DNA of 64,000 nucleotides. It comes from Arcobacter sp. Its GTDB lineage: Bacteria; Campylobacterota; Campylobacteria; Campylobacterales; Arcobacteraceae. Location of the stretch: positions 186,001 through 250,000 of the forward strand of contig JAIFNA010000009.1 of the NCBI GenBank assembly GCA_020048055.1. The letters are read 5' to 3'. Shown one piece after another: positions 28,315 through 37,702 of the stretch (its first letter is position 1; each line of letters opens with the position of its first letter). A program made the position numbers and the translations under genes. Below the pieces are notes generated by a model that saw only the letters and a list, made by a program, of their open reading frames with translations, was not told where the DNA came from and searched no databases.

Positions 28315-29829
28315 CTAAAACGCCCAATGATCTCTTTTGTTTCTCCAAGGAATATACGGTTTTTCCCAATAGCTTGGTAGATTTCCATCAACTAAAGTTG
28401 GATAGTATTTCTCCTCGTAAGCTTTTATCTCTTCTCTGATTTTACTTACAAAGTGTTTTTGTTTTTCCAAATCTATATTAGTTTGTGGAATCTCTTTTTC
28501 AATCAACTCCTCTTCAAATTTAGCTAAATCAAAATTTTTATTTAAAAATGTTGTTATTGCTACCATATCTCGTTTAGCATTTGCAAGGCAACTAGTTGCG
28601 CCAGGGGAAGGTGTCATATTAAAAGTTATCCCATCGCCTGTACTAATAGAAACTTCACCAAGGAGAAGTTTTTTCTCTTTTTTATCCAAAACTTGAGGTC
28701 GCACACCTCCAAAAAATTTAGCATATTCAATTTGCGAAACTTGCAAAGATGGGACAATTTTTCTCACATCTTTGATAAATAATATTTTGTTGATATATGG
28801 TATTTCAAACAAAAAATTTCTAAAAATATAGTTTCTAATATCACTATCTTTAAGTAGATTAAAAAGTATCCCAATGATTGTAAAGTCGAGTCTTAAAGTT
28901 GTCCAAAAATCACCATAATTACCACCTTTATATCTTTCAAGTTTTGGCAAAACAAGTGCCGTTGGTCCAAATCTAGTTAAACCATTTTGAGCCACATCAG
29001 GGTCGCCATGAAGTGCTGCAAATGGTAATTTTGGATTTTGTACCATATAAACTTTACCATTTAATAATGTTTGTTTTGTCATATAAAAACTACCTGCGAT
29101 TGGTAAACAACTATATTGGTGTCCGTAACCCATTTTGTGAGCTAAAAACAGTGAATGTGCTCCAGCATTAACAACCACATAATCACAAGTAATACTCATA
29201 TCTTTTGTGGAAACTGTATAAACCCCATCATTTTTTGAAATATCTAAAACCTCTTCATTAAAGAAAATATCAACTATTTTACCCTCTTCTTTTTTTGCAT
29301 TTTCAATTAAACTAATAGCCATCTTTTTATAATTTACTGTTGTCCATTCACCGATAGAACCAACCCCAACTATTGGCTCTTTTCTCTCATTTCCACTTTC
29401 ATCAAAAACAAGTTTAGGCTCAATACTTTTAAGATTTTCTCTATCCCAAACTTGAAGATTTGGGAATAATTCTTTAAACTCTTCATATCTTTCAAGCATA
29501 AATTCAACTTCATTTTCACCTATCCCTAGAGCCATTTTTTGATGTGAAAACATAGCTTCATTTTGAAGATTGTGTTGTAGGCAATATTTTTCAACCATTT
29601 TTGCGGCTTGTTTTGTGATTTTTGCTTTTGTAAGTGTATAGTTTGTTTCAATATCCCCAAAATGTATCGTTTGAGAATTTGCTTTTTCTGAACTATTTAG
29701 GGTTGCAATTTCTTCATATTTTTCCAAAATGCAAATTGATTTTACATCTGTATATCTTGCCAATTCATACGCTAAAGCAGCACCTGAAATCCCAGCACCA
29801 ACTATTACAACTTCATATTTTTTTTCCAT
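28315..29829 (-). CDS. mqo: Malate:quinone oxidoreductase, Helicobacter type
   Basis: FAD-dependent membrane-associated enzyme oxidising malate to oxaloacetate with electron transfer to quinone, replacing NAD malate dehydrogenase in the citric acid cycle. The 504-residue protein starts with the FAD dinucleotide fold (VVIVGAGISGAALAYELARY) and carries ANSQTIHFGDIETNYT, NPKLPFAALHGDPD, RFGPTAL and FNMTPSPGATSCLANA, the pattern remembered for the H. pylori-type Mqo. Assignment to Mqo over other FAD oxidoreductases is by this resemblance. With acnB it is one of two citric acid cycle genes in the window. Confidence 0.85.
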   Translation of the reverse strand: MEKKYEVVIVGAGISGAALAYELARYTDVKSICILEKYEEIATLNSSEKANSQTIHFGDIETNYTLTKAKITKQAAKMVEKYCLQHNLQNEAMFSHQKMALGIGENEVEFMLERYEEFKELFPNLQVWDRENLKSIEPKLVFDESGNERKEPIVGVGSIGEWTTVNYKKMAISLIENAKKEEGKIVDIFFNEEVLDISKNDGVYTVSTKDMSITCDYVVVNAGAHSLFLAHKMGYGHQYSCLPIAGSFYMTKQTLLNGKVYMVQNPKLPFAALHGDPDVAQNGLTRFGPTALVLPKLERYKGGNYGDFWTTLRLDFTIIGILFNLLKDSDIRNYIFRNFLFEIPYINKILFIKDVRKIVPSLQVSQIEYAKFFGGVRPQVLDKKEKKLLLGEVSISTGDGITFNMTPSPGATSCLANAKRDMVAITTFLNKNFDLAKFEEELIEKEIPQTNIDLEKQKHFVSKIREEIKAYEEKYYPTLVDGNLPSYWEKPYIPWRNKRDHWAF

Positions 29830-29876
29830 ATTTACACCTTATGAGTAGTTTTTTAAATTCAATGTTACTTTACATT

Positions 29877-32800
29877 TTAGATTTGTTCTATTGGTAACTC
29901 AATTATAAATCTAGCTCCAAATTGTTGATTTTTAACATAAATTTTCCCACCTAGACTTTCTGTGACTATTTTATGGCAAATATAAAGTCCTAGTCCAGTC
30001 CCTTGGCTTTTGTGTTTGGTTGTAAAATATGGTTCAAAAATCTTATCAATTATATTGTCACTAATTCCGCCACCGTTATCTCCAACTGAAATAATAACCT
30101 TTTCATTTTCACTATAAACTCTTACTTTTATCTCTTTATTTTCAACATCTTTTTCAATAACAACATCTTTTGCATTATTGATAAGATTTGTCAGTACTTG
30201 TGATAGTTCACCTTTTGCCATATTTTTCATATGATTTTTGCCATCTGATTCATATTTTAGATTTATAAAATGATTTTTAAGACTAGCTTCCATAATGGCT
30301 ATTGTTGATTCAATTGTTTCAGGTATTGAGCATAGTTTGTTATCTTTTTCACCACTCTCTTTTATGAAATCTCTAAATGTATCGATTGTTTCTGAAAGAT
30401 GTTTTGTGTGTTTTACTATCATATCGGTCATCTTCTCAATATCACCATCTTTTAAGATTCCATTTTCATGTTTCATTGATATTCCACTTGCACAAGTTGA
30501 AATTATTGATAGTGGTTGTCTCCATTGATGTGCAATATTCCCTATCATAGTCCCAAGGGATGCCATTTTTTCAGAGTAAAAAAGTTGATTTTCAATATTT
30601 TTTAATCTCGTAATATCAATAAAAGTAAAAATATTATTTCCATCTTGTAGATTATTGTGGAAATTTATCTCAATATAAAATATATGCTCATCGTTATTTA
30701 AATCAAATATTTTAACCTGCCTCTCTTGATTAGCTGGATTTTTTAGGTATTCAAACCAATTATATTCACCCATCTCTTTAGTAATATATTTTTTTCCATC
30801 TTCATAAGCAAAAAAGTCACAAATACATTTATGCTGTTTTTTAAATTCCTCTAGTGTTTTGTACCCAAAAAAATCTAGAAATGTCTGGTTTACCCTTTTA
30901 ACTTCAACTCCATCTGTAATAATAATAAAGGAGTTTTGTGAGTCAATAATTTTTTGATTATTTTCTAATTCTATTTGCGCTTTCTTTTTTGACAAAAATT
31001 CACGATATACAAAAAACATAATAAATGCTAACACAATAAAAATAACAGTTATGAGCTGATCAAACTCCTCTGTTCTTTGGTTTATAAATTTATCATCTTT
31101 AGATATATTTATAGATGCTACCACTTCACCTGATAATTTATTTATAATTGGTACTACGATTACAATCTCTTGTAGGCTTTTAAAATAAGTACTAAATGGA
31201 ATACCCAACTCTATTTTTTTACCCATCTCATCAAATATATCTTGATCAATTTTGTAAGTTAGATGTGACCAGCTTTTTGATTCATCTGTTTCCAATACGG
31301 AACCATCAAATAAAAAGTTGTTTAATGGACTCTCTTTGTAGTCTAGTTCCCTCTTTTTAAATAGATCTTTTTTAAAAACATTTTTACTGATTAAAAAGTT
31401 TGCATTTCTTGAGTCAAATAATTTTTTATATGACTCAATAAATGATTTGACATCAAAAGATACCTCGGCACTGCCAATATGATTGCGTTTTTCATCAAAC
31501 ATTGGAAAAACATATCTAAATCCATTAAAGACACGCCCCTCCTCAAAACCATAAAAATTCTTTTTTGTTCTGTTTACATATGGGACGCTATCTCTGACAC
31601 CGATTAAACTATCACCAAAAAAATCTTTACTATGTAATCTCAAAAAACTTGTTGAATTTGGTAAGTGAAAGTGAAGTTGTTTTACATTGTATTTTAAAGA
31701 TAGTAATTTATAGTTTTGTTCCAAATCTTTGTATAATTGATCTCTATTTCGAGCCTTAAATGACTTTATAATATTTGGTTTTGTTAAGATTTCTGCATAT
31801 ATAAATTCAGCAACATCTTTATTTTTTTCACTGATTGAATTATATTCAAGTATTGTTTGATTAGTAAGTGTTTGACGATAGTTTTCAGTATCGCTCCTGT
31901 ATTTAACCTCTATTAGCTTATAAATACCAAATGCTAATATTATATATATCATACAAATAAAAACAAAAATTTCAATAAGATATGATTTGCCATCTAAGTT
32001 TTTAACTTCAATTGTTGTTGAAAAATATATCACTAATACTAAAACAATAATAGCAAATAAAAAATATATGTTGTAAAGATAGTTTATATAATCAATTTGT
32101 CCACTATCTATTTGATTTAATTTTTGAAATAATAATATGTGACCCAATAAATTTTCACGATTTTCGTTAATAATCTTATGGTAACTTACAACACTTTGAA
32201 GCTCGTTGTCAACAAAATAATCTTCACCTTGAATTGTTTGTAGATATTTGTAAAAATCAATATTTTGAAGATACTTTACTATGCTTGATTTTGCATTATC
32301 ATTTACAACATAATAGTCGTCAATAAAAATATTCATCAAAGGCTCTGTTAACTGTTTTTTGTAAATTTTATCAGCAACTATAATAGTATCAATTTTTTTA
32401 TCACTGAGATTCCTTGCGATTGAGTGAAAATGCGTAATAACTTCAACTAATCCAATAAACTCTTTTGTTTTTTTATCAAAAATAGGAACGATAGTCTTAA
32501 ATGTTAAATCAAATTTTCCAACACTTATAGAACTAGAAATTTCGTGCTTTTTAAGTGCTACTTTTAAATCAATTCTACTTTTAGCGATATTGTCATTTTT
32601 TAAATCGGACCAACTTCGTTGGATTGAGATACCATTTTTATCTACAAGCTGAAACCAAACATTTTTTAAGTCTGTATTTTGAGCTAATTTTGTTGAATAC
32701 TCCAAAAGTACATTTCTGTTAGTTTTTCCAGATTTTAACGCATTAATAATAGTTGAATTGTCTACTAGACCAAGCCCAATTGTTGCAGTTGCATTTTGTT

Positions 32801-33017
32801 TCTCTTTGATTAAAGTTGTGAGATAGACTTTAGCTTCTAGTACATGTTCACGATATACAGTTTTTTCATATGTATCAATTTCTTTATTTTTTAAATAACT
32901 AATAACACCATAAATTAATCCACTAAACAGGAGAAAAATAACTAAAAAAAGATATTTTTTTGTTAGTATGATATTTAGTCTTGAGTTATTTTTGAAAAAA
33001 TTATTCATTTGTCTCAT
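29877..33017 (-). CDS. Large membrane histidine kinase with two sensor domains and PAS
   Basis: A 1046-residue sensor kinase. TM1 at about 24-44 is followed by a large extracytoplasmic domain (about 45-305), two further helices (about 308-333 and 345-370), a second extracytoplasmic domain (about 371-655), TM4 (about 660-680), a PAS domain (about 695-810), the dimerisation/phosphoacceptor segment NIAHQWRQPLSIIST (His near 830) and a HATPase domain (NLINNAKDVV, VGDNGGGI, GTGLGLYICHKI). No receiver gene is adjacent, so it is an orphan kinase. The start overlaps the end of mtgA by 17 bases; an ATG three codons later is an alternative. Confidence 0.85.
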   Translation of the reverse strand: MRQMNNFFKNNSRLNIILTKKYLFLVIFLLFSGLIYGVISYLKNKEIDTYEKTVYREHVLEAKVYLTTLIKEKQNATATIGLGLVDNSTIINALKSGKTNRNVLLEYSTKLAQNTDLKNVWFQLVDKNGISIQRSWSDLKNDNIAKSRIDLKVALKKHEISSSISVGKFDLTFKTIVPIFDKKTKEFIGLVEVITHFHSIARNLSDKKIDTIIVADKIYKKQLTEPLMNIFIDDYYVVNDNAKSSIVKYLQNIDFYKYLQTIQGEDYFVDNELQSVVSYHKIINENRENLLGHILLFQKLNQIDSGQIDYINYLYNIYFLFAIIVLVLVIYFSTTIEVKNLDGKSYLIEIFVFICMIYIILAFGIYKLIEVKYRSDTENYRQTLTNQTILEYNSISEKNKDVAEFIYAEILTKPNIIKSFKARNRDQLYKDLEQNYKLLSLKYNVKQLHFHLPNSTSFLRLHSKDFFGDSLIGVRDSVPYVNRTKKNFYGFEEGRVFNGFRYVFPMFDEKRNHIGSAEVSFDVKSFIESYKKLFDSRNANFLISKNVFKKDLFKKRELDYKESPLNNFLFDGSVLETDESKSWSHLTYKIDQDIFDEMGKKIELGIPFSTYFKSLQEIVIVVPIINKLSGEVVASINISKDDKFINQRTEEFDQLITVIFIVLAFIMFFVYREFLSKKKAQIELENNQKIIDSQNSFIIITDGVEVKRVNQTFLDFFGYKTLEEFKKQHKCICDFFAYEDGKKYITKEMGEYNWFEYLKNPANQERQVKIFDLNNDEHIFYIEINFHNNLQDGNNIFTFIDITRLKNIENQLFYSEKMASLGTMIGNIAHQWRQPLSIISTCASGISMKHENGILKDGDIEKMTDMIVKHTKHLSETIDTFRDFIKESGEKDNKLCSIPETIESTIAIMEASLKNHFINLKYESDGKNHMKNMAKGELSQVLTNLINNAKDVVIEKDVENKEIKVRVYSENEKVIISVGDNGGGISDNIIDKIFEPYFTTKHKSQGTGLGLYICHKIVTESLGGKIYVKNQQFGARFIIELPIEQI

Positions 33018-33879
33018 TTTGCTCTACTTGTTCACTTGATTGCTGCTCTTTATTATTTGTTGCTTCCTTAGTAATATGTTGCGTTTGTGATAAATTAACA
33101 TCACCAAGTTCAATATTGCTACTTTCATCATTTTCAACTTCACCATTCGAAGCACTATCAACCTTCATAACCTCTACAAATTCAGGTATTACAATTCCTC
33201 TTTGTAGCATTATTTTATAAATCCTATTTGATTTTTTAACAACAAATTTTTGATTTCCTTTTGGATTATAGATGATAGGATTTGGCAAAACTGAAGCTAA
33301 TTTTGAAGCTTCCATGGCTGTTAAATTTTTTGCACTTTTGTTAAAATAGTGTCTTGATGCCGCTTCAATTCCAAATATTCCATCACCCCATTCTGCAATA
33401 TTTAGATATATCTCAATAATCCTTTTTTTTGATATATTTTTTTCTATTTTATAAGTAATTATCGCTTCTTTAATTTTTCTAATCGGATTTTTACTAGGAC
33501 TTAAATACAAATTTTTAGAAAGTTGCTGGGAAACTGTACTTCCACCAAAGCCAAATTTTCCTGATTTTAGATTTTTCTCAAACGCACTTTCCAAAGCATC
33601 TGTATCAAAGCCATCATGTTTCCAAAACTTATCATCTTCACTGATTAAAACAGCTTTAATAAGATATGGTGAGATATTTTTTAACTTAACCCATTTTTGT
33701 TTTATTTTTGTATCTCTTTTTTCATCTTTCCATTCATCAATACGGTATTGCATAAAAGCAGTTGGAATTGGATTTGTTTTTTTTAATTCATTTATATCTG
33801 GATAAAACAAATATCTGCCAATATCTATAATCAAAAAAATAGCAACAATAATTAACATGTACTTAAAAACTTTCTTCAC
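33001..33879 (-). CDS. mtgA: Monofunctional peptidoglycan glycosyltransferase MtgA
   Basis: Polymerises glycan strands from lipid II at the inner membrane. A single N-terminal helix is followed by a GT51 domain with the catalytic Glu in AVLISEDDKFWKHDGFD, the GGSTVSQQLSKNLYLS motif and EIYLNIAEWGDGIFGIEAA. The GTG start at 33879 is chosen: AAAGG lies just upstream, while an in-frame ATG at 33990 would leave 2 bases to the divergent plsY and would cover its promoter. A 50-residue Glu/Gln/Asn/Ser-rich C-terminal tail is extra to the usual domain. It overlaps the kinase gene. Confidence 0.87.
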   Translation of the reverse strand: MKKVFKYMLIIVAIFLIIDIGRYLFYPDINELKKTNPIPTAFMQYRIDEWKDEKRDTKIKQKWVKLKNISPYLIKAVLISEDDKFWKHDGFDTDALESAFEKNLKSGKFGFGGSTVSQQLSKNLYLSPSKNPIRKIKEAIITYKIEKNISKKRIIEIYLNIAEWGDGIFGIEAASRHYFNKSAKNLTAMEASKLASVLPNPIIYNPKGNQKFVVKKSNRIYKIMLQRGIVIPEFVEVMKVDSASNGEVENDESSNIELGDVNLSQTQHITKEATNNKEQQSSEQVEQNETNE

Positions 33880-33949
33880 CAATTTACCTTTTTTATATAT
33901 ATATGATAGTATCAAAATATGGATAAAGTTAACATCAATAACTTTATAG

Positions 33950-33955
33950 TACAAT
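33950..33955 (+). promoter_or_regulatory. Candidate plsY -10 box (TACAAT)
   Basis: The context TATAG-TACAAT-TCC lies 38 bases before the plsY ATG in the divergent mtgA/plsY intergenic region. AGGA lies just before the ATG. Confidence 0.45.
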
Positions 33956-33992
33956 TCCGTAAACAAAAAAATCAATCTACACAGGAACATAA

Positions 33993-34616
33993 ATGGAATT
34001 TTTCACAAACATAAACATCATATTTTACATACTTGCGTATCTTGTTGGCTCAATTCCTTTTGGTTTGATATTGGCAAAAAAATTTGCTGGGGTTAATGTA
34101 CAAGAGTCTGGAAGTAAAAGTATTGGTGCAACAAATGTCCTTCGTGTTGTAAAAGAAACAGATCCAGTTTTGGCTAAAAAATTAGGTATTGCAACTGTAT
34201 TGCTCGATGCAATAAAAGGTACTGTGGTTATTGTAATTGGAATGAATTATGGCTTAAGTACTGAAACTCTTTGGGGCATTGCTGTGTTAGCTGTTCTTGG
34301 TCATTGTTATAGTATCTACCTTGGCTTTGAAGGTGGGAAAGGTGTTGCTACTGGACTTGGTGTTTTCATTGTACTTATCCCAATTCCAACTATTATTGGC
34401 GCTATTATTTGGGGATTTTGTGCAAAGGTATTAAAAATTTCATCATTGTCATCTTTGCTTGGACTTGCTGGAGTTGTACTAGCAACAATTATTTTAGAAA
34501 ATGGTGTTGGTGTAAATTCTAATGCACCTGTGTACTTTATTACTTTTATAATTTTTTATAAGCACATTCCAAATATAGTAAGACTATTTAATGGAAATGA
34601 AAAAAAAGTTGCTTAG
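33993..34616 (+). CDS. plsY: Acyl-phosphate:glycerol-3-phosphate acyltransferase PlsY
   Basis: First acylation step of phospholipid synthesis, using acyl-phosphate from PlsX. The 207-residue integral membrane protein shows the conserved cytoplasmic motifs GSIPFGLILAKK, SGSKSIGATNVLRV, GHCYSIYLGFEGGKGVATGLG, and a late segment RFKHIPNI-like (IFYKHIPNIVRLFNG). About five hydrophobic helices are visible. It is followed 14 bases later by folB, a common pairing. Confidence 0.95.
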   Translation: MEFFTNINIIFYILAYLVGSIPFGLILAKKFAGVNVQESGSKSIGATNVLRVVKETDPVLAKKLGIATVLLDAIKGTVVIVIGMNYGLSTETLWGIAVLAVLGHCYSIYLGFEGGKGVATGLGVFIVLIPIPTIIGAIIWGFCAKVLKISSLSSLLGLAGVVLATIILENGVGVNSNAPVYFITFIIFYKHIPNIVRLFNGNEKKVA

Positions 34617-34630
34617 CTCTTTTTTATTTT

Positions 34631-34951
34631 ATGTTAAAAATTAATATAGAAAATCTTAATTTCAGTTGCATTATTGGAATTTTAGATTTTGAAAGATTAA
34701 ATGAACAAAAAGTTATTGTCAATTTATCATTTAAATACGATTTTGAAGGAGAAAAAGATATTTTTATCGATTATTCTGAAGTCGCTTTATTTGTTGAAAA
34801 TAGTATGATAAAAGAGCAATTCAAACTGATAGAAGATGCTATTTTGTATTTAAAAAATCATCTAAAAAGCAAATACAAAATTAAAAAACTAAAAATCAAA
34901 ATCTCAAAACCAGATATTATGAAAAACTGTATAGTTAGCGTTGGAAACTAA
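34631..34951 (+). CDS. folB: Dihydroneopterin aldolase family protein (FolB-like)
   Basis: A 106-residue tunnelling-fold protein. The N-terminal LNFSCIIGILDFERLNEQ matches the FolB start pattern (xGxxxxExxxxQ), and the C-terminal KKLKIKISKPDIM matches the KP motif with Lys/Pro. FolB removes glycolaldehyde from dihydroneopterin in folate synthesis. The protein is slightly shorter and more divergent than E. coli FolB. The ribosome binding site is weak. It is co-directional with plsY. Confidence 0.75.
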   Translation: MLKINIENLNFSCIIGILDFERLNEQKVIVNLSFKYDFEGEKDIFIDYSEVALFVENSMIKEQFKLIEDAILYLKNHLKSKYKIKKLKIKISKPDIMKNCIVSVGN

Positions 34952-34957
34952 AGAAAA

Positions 34958-35731
34958 CTATATCCGAAAAAGAGTTTTGGCATTTGATGTACTAAGCTCC
35001 TCGATTTTCTCCACATCCATATCCAAAACTTCACCCATTTTTAAAGCTACATATTTTGTATAAATCGGCTCATTTCTTTTCCCCCTAAAAGGCTCAGGTG
35101 TAAGATATGGGGCATCTGTTTCTATAAGCAATTTATCTTTTGGAATTTTTACTAAAACATTTATAAGTTTTTTGGCATTTTTAAAGGTTAAAACTCCGCC
35201 AATTCCAAAATAAAATCCGTGATCTGATAAGGATAAAAGCTGATCATCAGCATTAAAACAATGTAAGACACCACCAACTTCACCTGCATTTTGTTTTAAT
35301 AAAATCTCTTTACTATCACTTGAAGCATCTCTAATATGGATAATAAGTGGTTTTTTGTATTTTTTTGCTAAATTTATTTGGGCCACAAATATCTCTTTTT
35401 GTAGCTTTATGTTTTCTTTTTTTTCAACTTCATCTTCTGGAAGCCTATAATAATCCAAGCCACATTCACCAACAGCAACACATTTTGGATGATTTATATA
35501 CTGAACCAAAATATCCTCATTGTACCCGTCAAGATTATAAGGATGAATACCAACACTAAAATAAATTTGTGGATATTTTTCAGATATTAAAATAGCTTTT
35601 TGAAGGTCATTGATGTCAGCAGCTGGGATAATAATTGCACCTATCCCAGATTCTAAAGAGGAGTTTATAACTTTATCTAAGTCATCATCAAACGCTAAAG
35701 CATCGAGATGACAGTGTGTATCTATAATAAT
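34958..35731 (-). CDS. tatD: TatD family deoxyribonuclease, apparent ATT start
   Basis: A metal-dependent amidohydrolase-fold nuclease of about 257 residues. The reading frame runs unbroken from just after the upstream gene's stop and encodes the full TatD set: the HxH motif in IDTHCHLDAL, SVGIHPYN, AVGECGLDYYR, KPLIIHIRDA, HCFN and ETDAPYLTP. The frame has no ATG, GTG or TTG before these N-terminal motifs. The family start MIIDTHCHL aligns exactly with ATT-ATT-ATA-GAT, and AGGA lies seven bases before the first ATT. I therefore place the start at ATT 35731, a rare initiation codon. The first in-frame ATG would remove 74 residues and two metal-ligand motifs. Confidence 0.8.
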   Translation of the reverse strand: MIIDTHCHLDALAFDDDLDKVINSSLESGIGAIIIPAADINDLQKAILISEKYPQIYFSVGIHPYNLDGYNEDILVQYINHPKCVAVGECGLDYYRLPEDEVEKKENIKLQKEIFVAQINLAKKYKKPLIIHIRDASSDSKEILLKQNAGEVGGVLHCFNADDQLLSLSDHGFYFGIGGVLTFKNAKKLINVLVKIPKDKLLIETDAPYLTPEPFRGKRNEPIYTKYVALKMGEVLDMDVEKIEELSTSNAKTLFRI

Positions 35732-35740
35732 AGTAAATTC

Positions 35741-36043
35741 CTAAAGTGACATTCTTGTTTGGATAGTTTTTAAAAGTTCTGGTAGCTCCATAAGACTTTC
35801 CCTAACTATCCAAGCTGTAATTCCAAAATTTTTAAAAGCATCAAAGTCACTAGGGTCATCAATTATTGCAACTGAAGTATAGTTTTCTTTGCAAATTAGG
35901 AGTTTTTTCTCTTCATAATCAAAAATTGAATTAATATCTATGATTACAACATCAACATCATCACCACAATTATTTTCAACAAAACAGACATTAAAACCTT
36001 GTGTGTATTTTTCATTCAATTCTTCAAAACTAACTATCTTCAT
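35741..36043 (-). CDS. Hypothetical protein, 100 residues, possibly receiver-like
   Basis: Not recognised. The sequence alternates beta-like hydrophobic strands and acidic loops (DVVIIDINSIFDYEE, SVAIIDDPSDFDAFKNFGITAWIV) in a way that loosely suggests a degenerate response-regulator or Rossmann-like fold, but no phosphoacceptor pattern is convincing. It lies between the DHH phosphoesterase and tatD on the same strand, and its stop is followed nine bases later by the tatD ATT. Confidence 0.6.
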   Translation of the reverse strand: MKIVSFEELNEKYTQGFNVCFVENNCGDDVDVVIIDINSIFDYEEKKLLICKENYTSVAIIDDPSDFDAFKNFGITAWIVRESLMELPELLKTIQTRMSL

Positions 36044-36102
36044 ATTTCTTCCTTTTTGTTATCTTATAAAATATTTTTTATTATACATTTTTTAGTTTAA
36101 AC

Positions 36103-37161
36103 TTATTCAATTTGAGCTAATTTATTAGAGATATATCTTTTAACTGTTTGATAATCGGAAGTCTCTTTGAAATCATCAAAATAAGCACCACTTGCATTTG
36201 GATGTCCTCCACCATTTGCTAGTTTTTGTGCCATCAACGAAACATCCACTTTCCCTGATGCCCTAAAACCTGCATTACCTTTTTTGTTGATATTTATAAA
36301 AAAATCAAAATCTGGATTCTCTTTTAAAAATGTATTTGCTGGAATTGAAATACTGAAAAGATTAAATGTCAATAAACCCTTGTGACCTTTATAGTAAACA
36401 CACAAATCATCTTTTTTATGCTTCATAAGATATACAAGATATTGAGCTGATAGATTATCTATTGTGTTGTTTTCATCATCTAACATTAGATACTCTTTTT
36501 TTAATTTATGTATAGCATCATCAAGTTCAATATGTCCATTTTGTTTATTTATGTATTGCATAGACTTTTCAAGTAAGTATAGTCTAAAATCACGATTTTC
36601 ATCAGGAAACATAGTTGAATTTATCTCACTTGCATTTGATACAAGTCTCATAGTGACTTTTCCAAATTCAAAATATTGATCAAACTCCTCCCAAATATCA
36701 ACATCATTGATAGCCTCTATTAAAAGTTTAAAGTCATCACTGCAAAGCGCATCAAATTCTGGATAATTTTCCATAAAATAATCAAATACAATCTTGGTTG
36801 CACATCGCTTGACATCCAAAAAATACCAATCATACTTTAAAGCACTAGGTTCACCAGTTGCATGATGGTCAAGTAATTGGAGTTTAATTTTTACTCCATC
36901 ATCTTGCAACTCTTTTATTGATTTTGTAAGGCTTTTCGATTCATCAAGTGTAAGGTTTAAATCGCTTATTATAAAAAATATCTCTTCATACTTATTTAAA
37001 AATATAATCTCTTTTATATTTTGAAGTATTGTTGCTATTGTGCTTTTTACTTCTGAACCATAGTTTGCATTGTAAAATTTTCCATTCGGGTAGATTTTTT
37101 TAGAAACTAATTGGCAACCATAACCATCTAAGTCTGTGTGAGACATATGAAAAAATCTCAT
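36103..37161 (-). CDS. DHH/DHHA1 family phosphoesterase
   Basis: A 352-residue manganese-type phosphoesterase. The N-terminal DHH domain has SHTDLDGYG and LLDHHATG; the C-terminal DHHA1 domain has the GGGHPNASG motif. The spacing resembles oligoribonuclease/nano-RNase (NrnA/NrnB-like) and pAp-phosphatase enzymes, so hydrolysis of short oligonucleotides or cyclic-dinucleotide products is likely, but the substrate cannot be read from the sequence. It overlaps the rrf2 gene upstream by four bases. Confidence 0.83.
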   Translation of the reverse strand: MRFFHMSHTDLDGYGCQLVSKKIYPNGKFYNANYGSEVKSTIATILQNIKEIIFLNKYEEIFFIISDLNLTLDESKSLTKSIKELQDDGVKIKLQLLDHHATGEPSALKYDWYFLDVKRCATKIVFDYFMENYPEFDALCSDDFKLLIEAINDVDIWEEFDQYFEFGKVTMRLVSNASEINSTMFPDENRDFRLYLLEKSMQYINKQNGHIELDDAIHKLKKEYLMLDDENNTIDNLSAQYLVYLMKHKKDDLCVYYKGHKGLLTFNLFSISIPANTFLKENPDFDFFININKKGNAGFRASGKVDVSLMAQKLANGGGHPNASGAYFDDFKETSDYQTVKRYISNKLAQIE

Positions 37162-37559
37162 TGCATAATATCCTTTAATGTAATATTGTCTAAAAAATTA
37201 TCAATTTTTTGTTGAAGCGCATTAAGTGTTGACCACAAGTGACAACTATTGGCCCTATTTCCTGGGCAACTATCAAGCGATGGACTGCATTCAAAAACAG
37301 TTGGTATTTTATCTTCTGAAATTGTTGTAATTTGTAATAATGTCAGATTTTCAGGAAGAACATTTAATAAAAAGCCACCGTTAACACCCTTGTAAGATAT
37401 TAAAATGTCACTTTTGGAAAAAGTTTGCAAGATTTTTGCTAGATAAGGTTTTGGAATGTTAAGCTCTTTTGAGAGAACATCAACATTTTTTGCCGTAGTA
37501 CTTTTTGCGATTGCAACAAGCGATAAAATCGCGTATTCGGTTTTTTTGGTTAATAACAT
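37158..37559 (-). CDS. Rrf2 family transcriptional regulator
   Basis: A 133-residue winged-helix protein with the Rrf2 start (KKTEYAILSLVAIAK), the recognition region IPKPYLAKILQTFSKSDIL, and the wing SYKGVNGGFLL. Three cysteines in the C-terminal part (ECSPSLDSCPGNRANSCHL) have spacing C-x6-C-x7-C, close to Fe-S-binding IscR/NsrR/RsrR types, so a cluster sensing redox or NO is plausible. It is divergent from modE and precedes the DHH gene. Its target is unknown. Confidence 0.85.
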   Translation of the reverse strand: MLLTKKTEYAILSLVAIAKSTTAKNVDVLSKELNIPKPYLAKILQTFSKSDILISYKGVNGGFLLNVLPENLTLLQITTISEDKIPTVFECSPSLDSCPGNRANSCHLWSTLNALQQKIDNFLDNITLKDIMQ

Positions 37560-37671
37560 AAGTAGGAGTGTATCTAAATTTTTTTAATCATCACTAAAAT
37601 TGAATGAGTAGTAAAAAATAAATTCTTTCTCATTATATATTAAGATACATAGCGGTACAGTTCTTGAATAT

Positions 37672-37695
37672 CGTTATATAGATAAATTTATAAGG
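37672..37695. promoter_or_regulatory. Candidate ModE operator upstream of modE
   Basis: An imperfect palindrome CGTTATATA-N6-TTTATAAGG lies 8 bases before the modE GTG and overlaps its ribosome binding site. It resembles the E. coli ModE half-site pattern (CGxTATATA with an inverted partner after six bases). Autoregulation and/or repression of the mod genes by molybdate-bound ModE would follow. This is a match by eye only. Confidence 0.45.
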
Positions 37696-37702
37696 AGATT
37701 TT

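Noticed and set aside
33880-33990. N-terminal extension of mtgA up to the ATG at 33990
   Set aside because: It would abut the divergent plsY start with 2 bases between and cover both promoters; a GTG with a ribosome binding site exists at 33879.
34958-35509. tatD as a 183-residue protein from the first ATG
   Set aside because: The upstream in-frame sequence encodes the conserved TatD N-terminus, including the HxH metal ligands; truncation would leave an inactive enzyme.
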